In this document: positions 62,980-64,000 of the stretch, one piece after another
How positions within the stretch are numbered: the stretch's first letter is position 1
How the letters are laid out: each line of letters starts with the position of its first letter
Assembly: GCF_022921115.1 (NCBI RefSeq)
Contig: NZ_CP095075.1
Span: forward strand, 3,856,001 to 3,920,000
DNA from: Halobacillus amylolyticus
GTDB taxonomy: Bacteria > Bacillota > Bacilli > Bacillales > Halobacillaceae
DNA length: 64,000 nucleotides
Reading direction: 5' to 3'
The notes under the pieces: model-generated
Database searches by the model: none
The model's input: only the letters and a program-made list of their open reading frames with translations
Told to the model about the DNA's origin: nothing
Made by a program: the position numbers and the translations under genes

Positions 62980-63816
62980 ATGTTTTATCACGTAAAAGAG
63001 TTACAATATGAGGCAAAGGTTTCACGTCCCGATCCGGAGTATGCAAAAAAGCTTCAGGAGGTTTTAGGGGGACAGTGGGGAGAAATATCTGTTATGATGC
63101 AGTATCTCATGCAAGGATTTAATGTCAGAGCAAATAAAAAATACCGTGATTTACTTTTGGATATTGGAACAGAGGAAATCGCTCACGTTGAAATCCTGTC
63201 TACTTTAATTGCCCGTTTATTAGATGGTACGTCGCTGGAATGCCTTGAAGGGCAAGAGAATGCGTACAAAACCGATCCTGCTGTTGCAGCTGTTCTGGGA
63301 GGAATGAACCCGCAGCATGCCATCGTTTCCGGCCTTGGTGCCATGCCATCTGACAGTGTGGGAAACCGCTGGACGGCAGATTACATTATTTCAAGTGGCA
63401 ATCTTCTAGCCGATTTCCGTGCTAATTTAAATGCAGAATCGCAGGGACGCCTGCAGGTAGCACGCCTTTACACTATTTCAGATGATCCTTTAGTTAAAGA
63501 TACATTAAGTTTTCTATTAGCTCGTGATACCGCCCATCAAAACCAATGGATTGAAGCCATTCACGAACTTGAACAGGAAGCACAAGATGTCGTTGTTCCA
63601 ACAACCTTCCCTCGCGAATGTGAGTTGCAGGCGGTATCTTATGATTTCTACAATACTTCAAGAGGTCAAGCAGATGCTGATGGTCCTTGGGCACAAGGAG
63701 TAGCACCTGATGGAAGAGGGGCGTTTAACTACGTATCTCAACCTGTCCCTTATGGGGATAAAGCAAAACTATCTCCAGCACCAAAAGATGTTTATGATAC
63801 CCCGCCTTCTTATTAG
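62980..63816 (+). CDS. Manganese catalase
   Basis: 278 aa dinuclear-Mn catalase of the four-helix ferritin-like fold, removing hydrogen peroxide. Metal ligands lie in GQWGEISVMMQYL (Glu) and GTEEIAHVEIL (Glu/His), with a second pair in LNAESQGRLQVARLY and LLARDTAHQNQW. Related to YdbD/YjqC and coat protein CotJC of Bacillus. AGAGGAG precedes the ATG. Single gene with its own terminator. Confidence 0.93.
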   Translation: MFYHVKELQYEAKVSRPDPEYAKKLQEVLGGQWGEISVMMQYLMQGFNVRANKKYRDLLLDIGTEEIAHVEILSTLIARLLDGTSLECLEGQENAYKTDPAVAAVLGGMNPQHAIVSGLGAMPSDSVGNRWTADYIISSGNLLADFRANLNAESQGRLQVARLYTISDDPLVKDTLSFLLARDTAHQNQWIEAIHELEQEAQDVVVPTTFPRECELQAVSYDFYNTSRGQADADGPWAQGVAPDGRGAFNYVSQPVPYGDKAKLSPAPKDVYDTPPSY

Positions 63817-63861
63817 AAAAAGATCATAATCGACGCTGGCTAACTAGTGAAGGGATCTAAC

Positions 63862-63892
63862 AAAAAACTGCGCATGGGGTGCGCAGTTTTTT
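63862..63892 (+). terminator. Terminator after the Mn catalase gene (possibly bidirectional)
   Basis: AAAAAACTGCGC and GCGCAGTTTTTT pair across ATGGGGT with U-runs on both strands, also serving the convergent murB-like gene. Confidence 0.9.
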
Positions 63893-63895
63893 ACG

Positions 63896-64000
63896 TTATT
63901 CTATATCTTCACCAATAATTCTAACTTCCCTTTCAAGTTCGACACCAAACTTTTCCTTTACTGTCTTCTGGACGTGTTCAATTAGGGAAATATAGTCTGT
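63896..64000 (-). CDS. murB: MurB-like protein, C-terminal end only
   Basis: The last 34 residues before a TAA stop read [12 protein letters not shown], then [11 protein letters not shown], the typical C-terminus of UDP-N-acetylenolpyruvoylglucosamine reductase (MurB). The rest lies beyond the window. Confidence 0.75.
   Translation of the reverse strand, partial: TDYISLIEHVQKTVKEKFGVELEREVRIIGEDIE

Overview
The window is a 64 kb chromosomal segment of a spore-forming low-GC Gram-positive bacterium of the family Bacillaceae. Gene order closely follows the Bacillus subtilis yvl/yvo/his/yvc/gap-eno/secG-rnr-smpB-ssrA region. Halobacillus or a near relative (Thalassobacillus, Pontibacillus, Virgibacillus) is my best guess, from overall protein character and the DUF3231/DUF2512 genes; this is an inference, not a database result.

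Layout. 1-10 kb: 5' part of a SWIM/SNF2-type helicase gene (minus), prfC, the SOS-controlled uvrBA pair, yojF-bshB2 (bacillithiol), yvlB-yvlD. 10.5-14.5 kb: hprK-lgt-yvoD-ppaX-yvoF, a tightly packed operon. 14.5-18.8 kb: glycerol genes glpP-(glpF remnant)-glpK and glpD with a GlpP-type leader terminator. 19.2-26.7 kb: an unrecognised membrane protein gene with an apparent frameshift, then hisZ-G-D-B-H-A-F-I, in which hisD carries a 1-nt frameshift. 27-34 kb: yvcD, trxB, yvcI-rapZ-yvcK-whiA-crh, and clpP on the minus strand behind a CtsR-type promoter. 34.3-42.5 kb: tRNA-Arg(CCG), two small genes, and the glycolytic run cggR-gapA-pgk-tpiA-gpmI-eno. 42.6-50 kb: YdcF-like and nitroreductase genes, then on the minus strand fruR-fruK-fruA-ptsH-ptsI. 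50-55.8 kb: secG, carboxylesterase, rnr, a possibly split GNAT gene, smpB, ssrA (tmRNA). 56-64 kb: accessory region with a DUF2935 gene, a formate dehydrogenase operon (fdhA, DUF1641 and two very small ORFs), DUF3231/DUF2512, decayed coat and IS4 transposase remnants, a manganese catalase, and the 3' end of a murB-like gene.

Themes. Carbon regulation is dense: HPr (ptsH), Crh, HPr kinase, EI, YvcK, RapZ, CggR, FruR, GlpP and GlpK with His230 all lie in this window, so PTS phosphorylation state can be linked to glycerol and glycolysis control. SOS (LexA), CtsR, CggR and FruR operator-like sites can be read directly.

The most unusual sequence is non-coding: two degenerate tandem arrays with unrelated units but the same 20-21 bp period (before uvrB and before yvcD), two copies of a short element with terminal inverted repeats, and a dispersed intergenic repeat family. 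Three places need one extra base to restore a reading frame, which may point to sequence error rather than true gene loss; the glpF deletion, by contrast, is real in this sequence.
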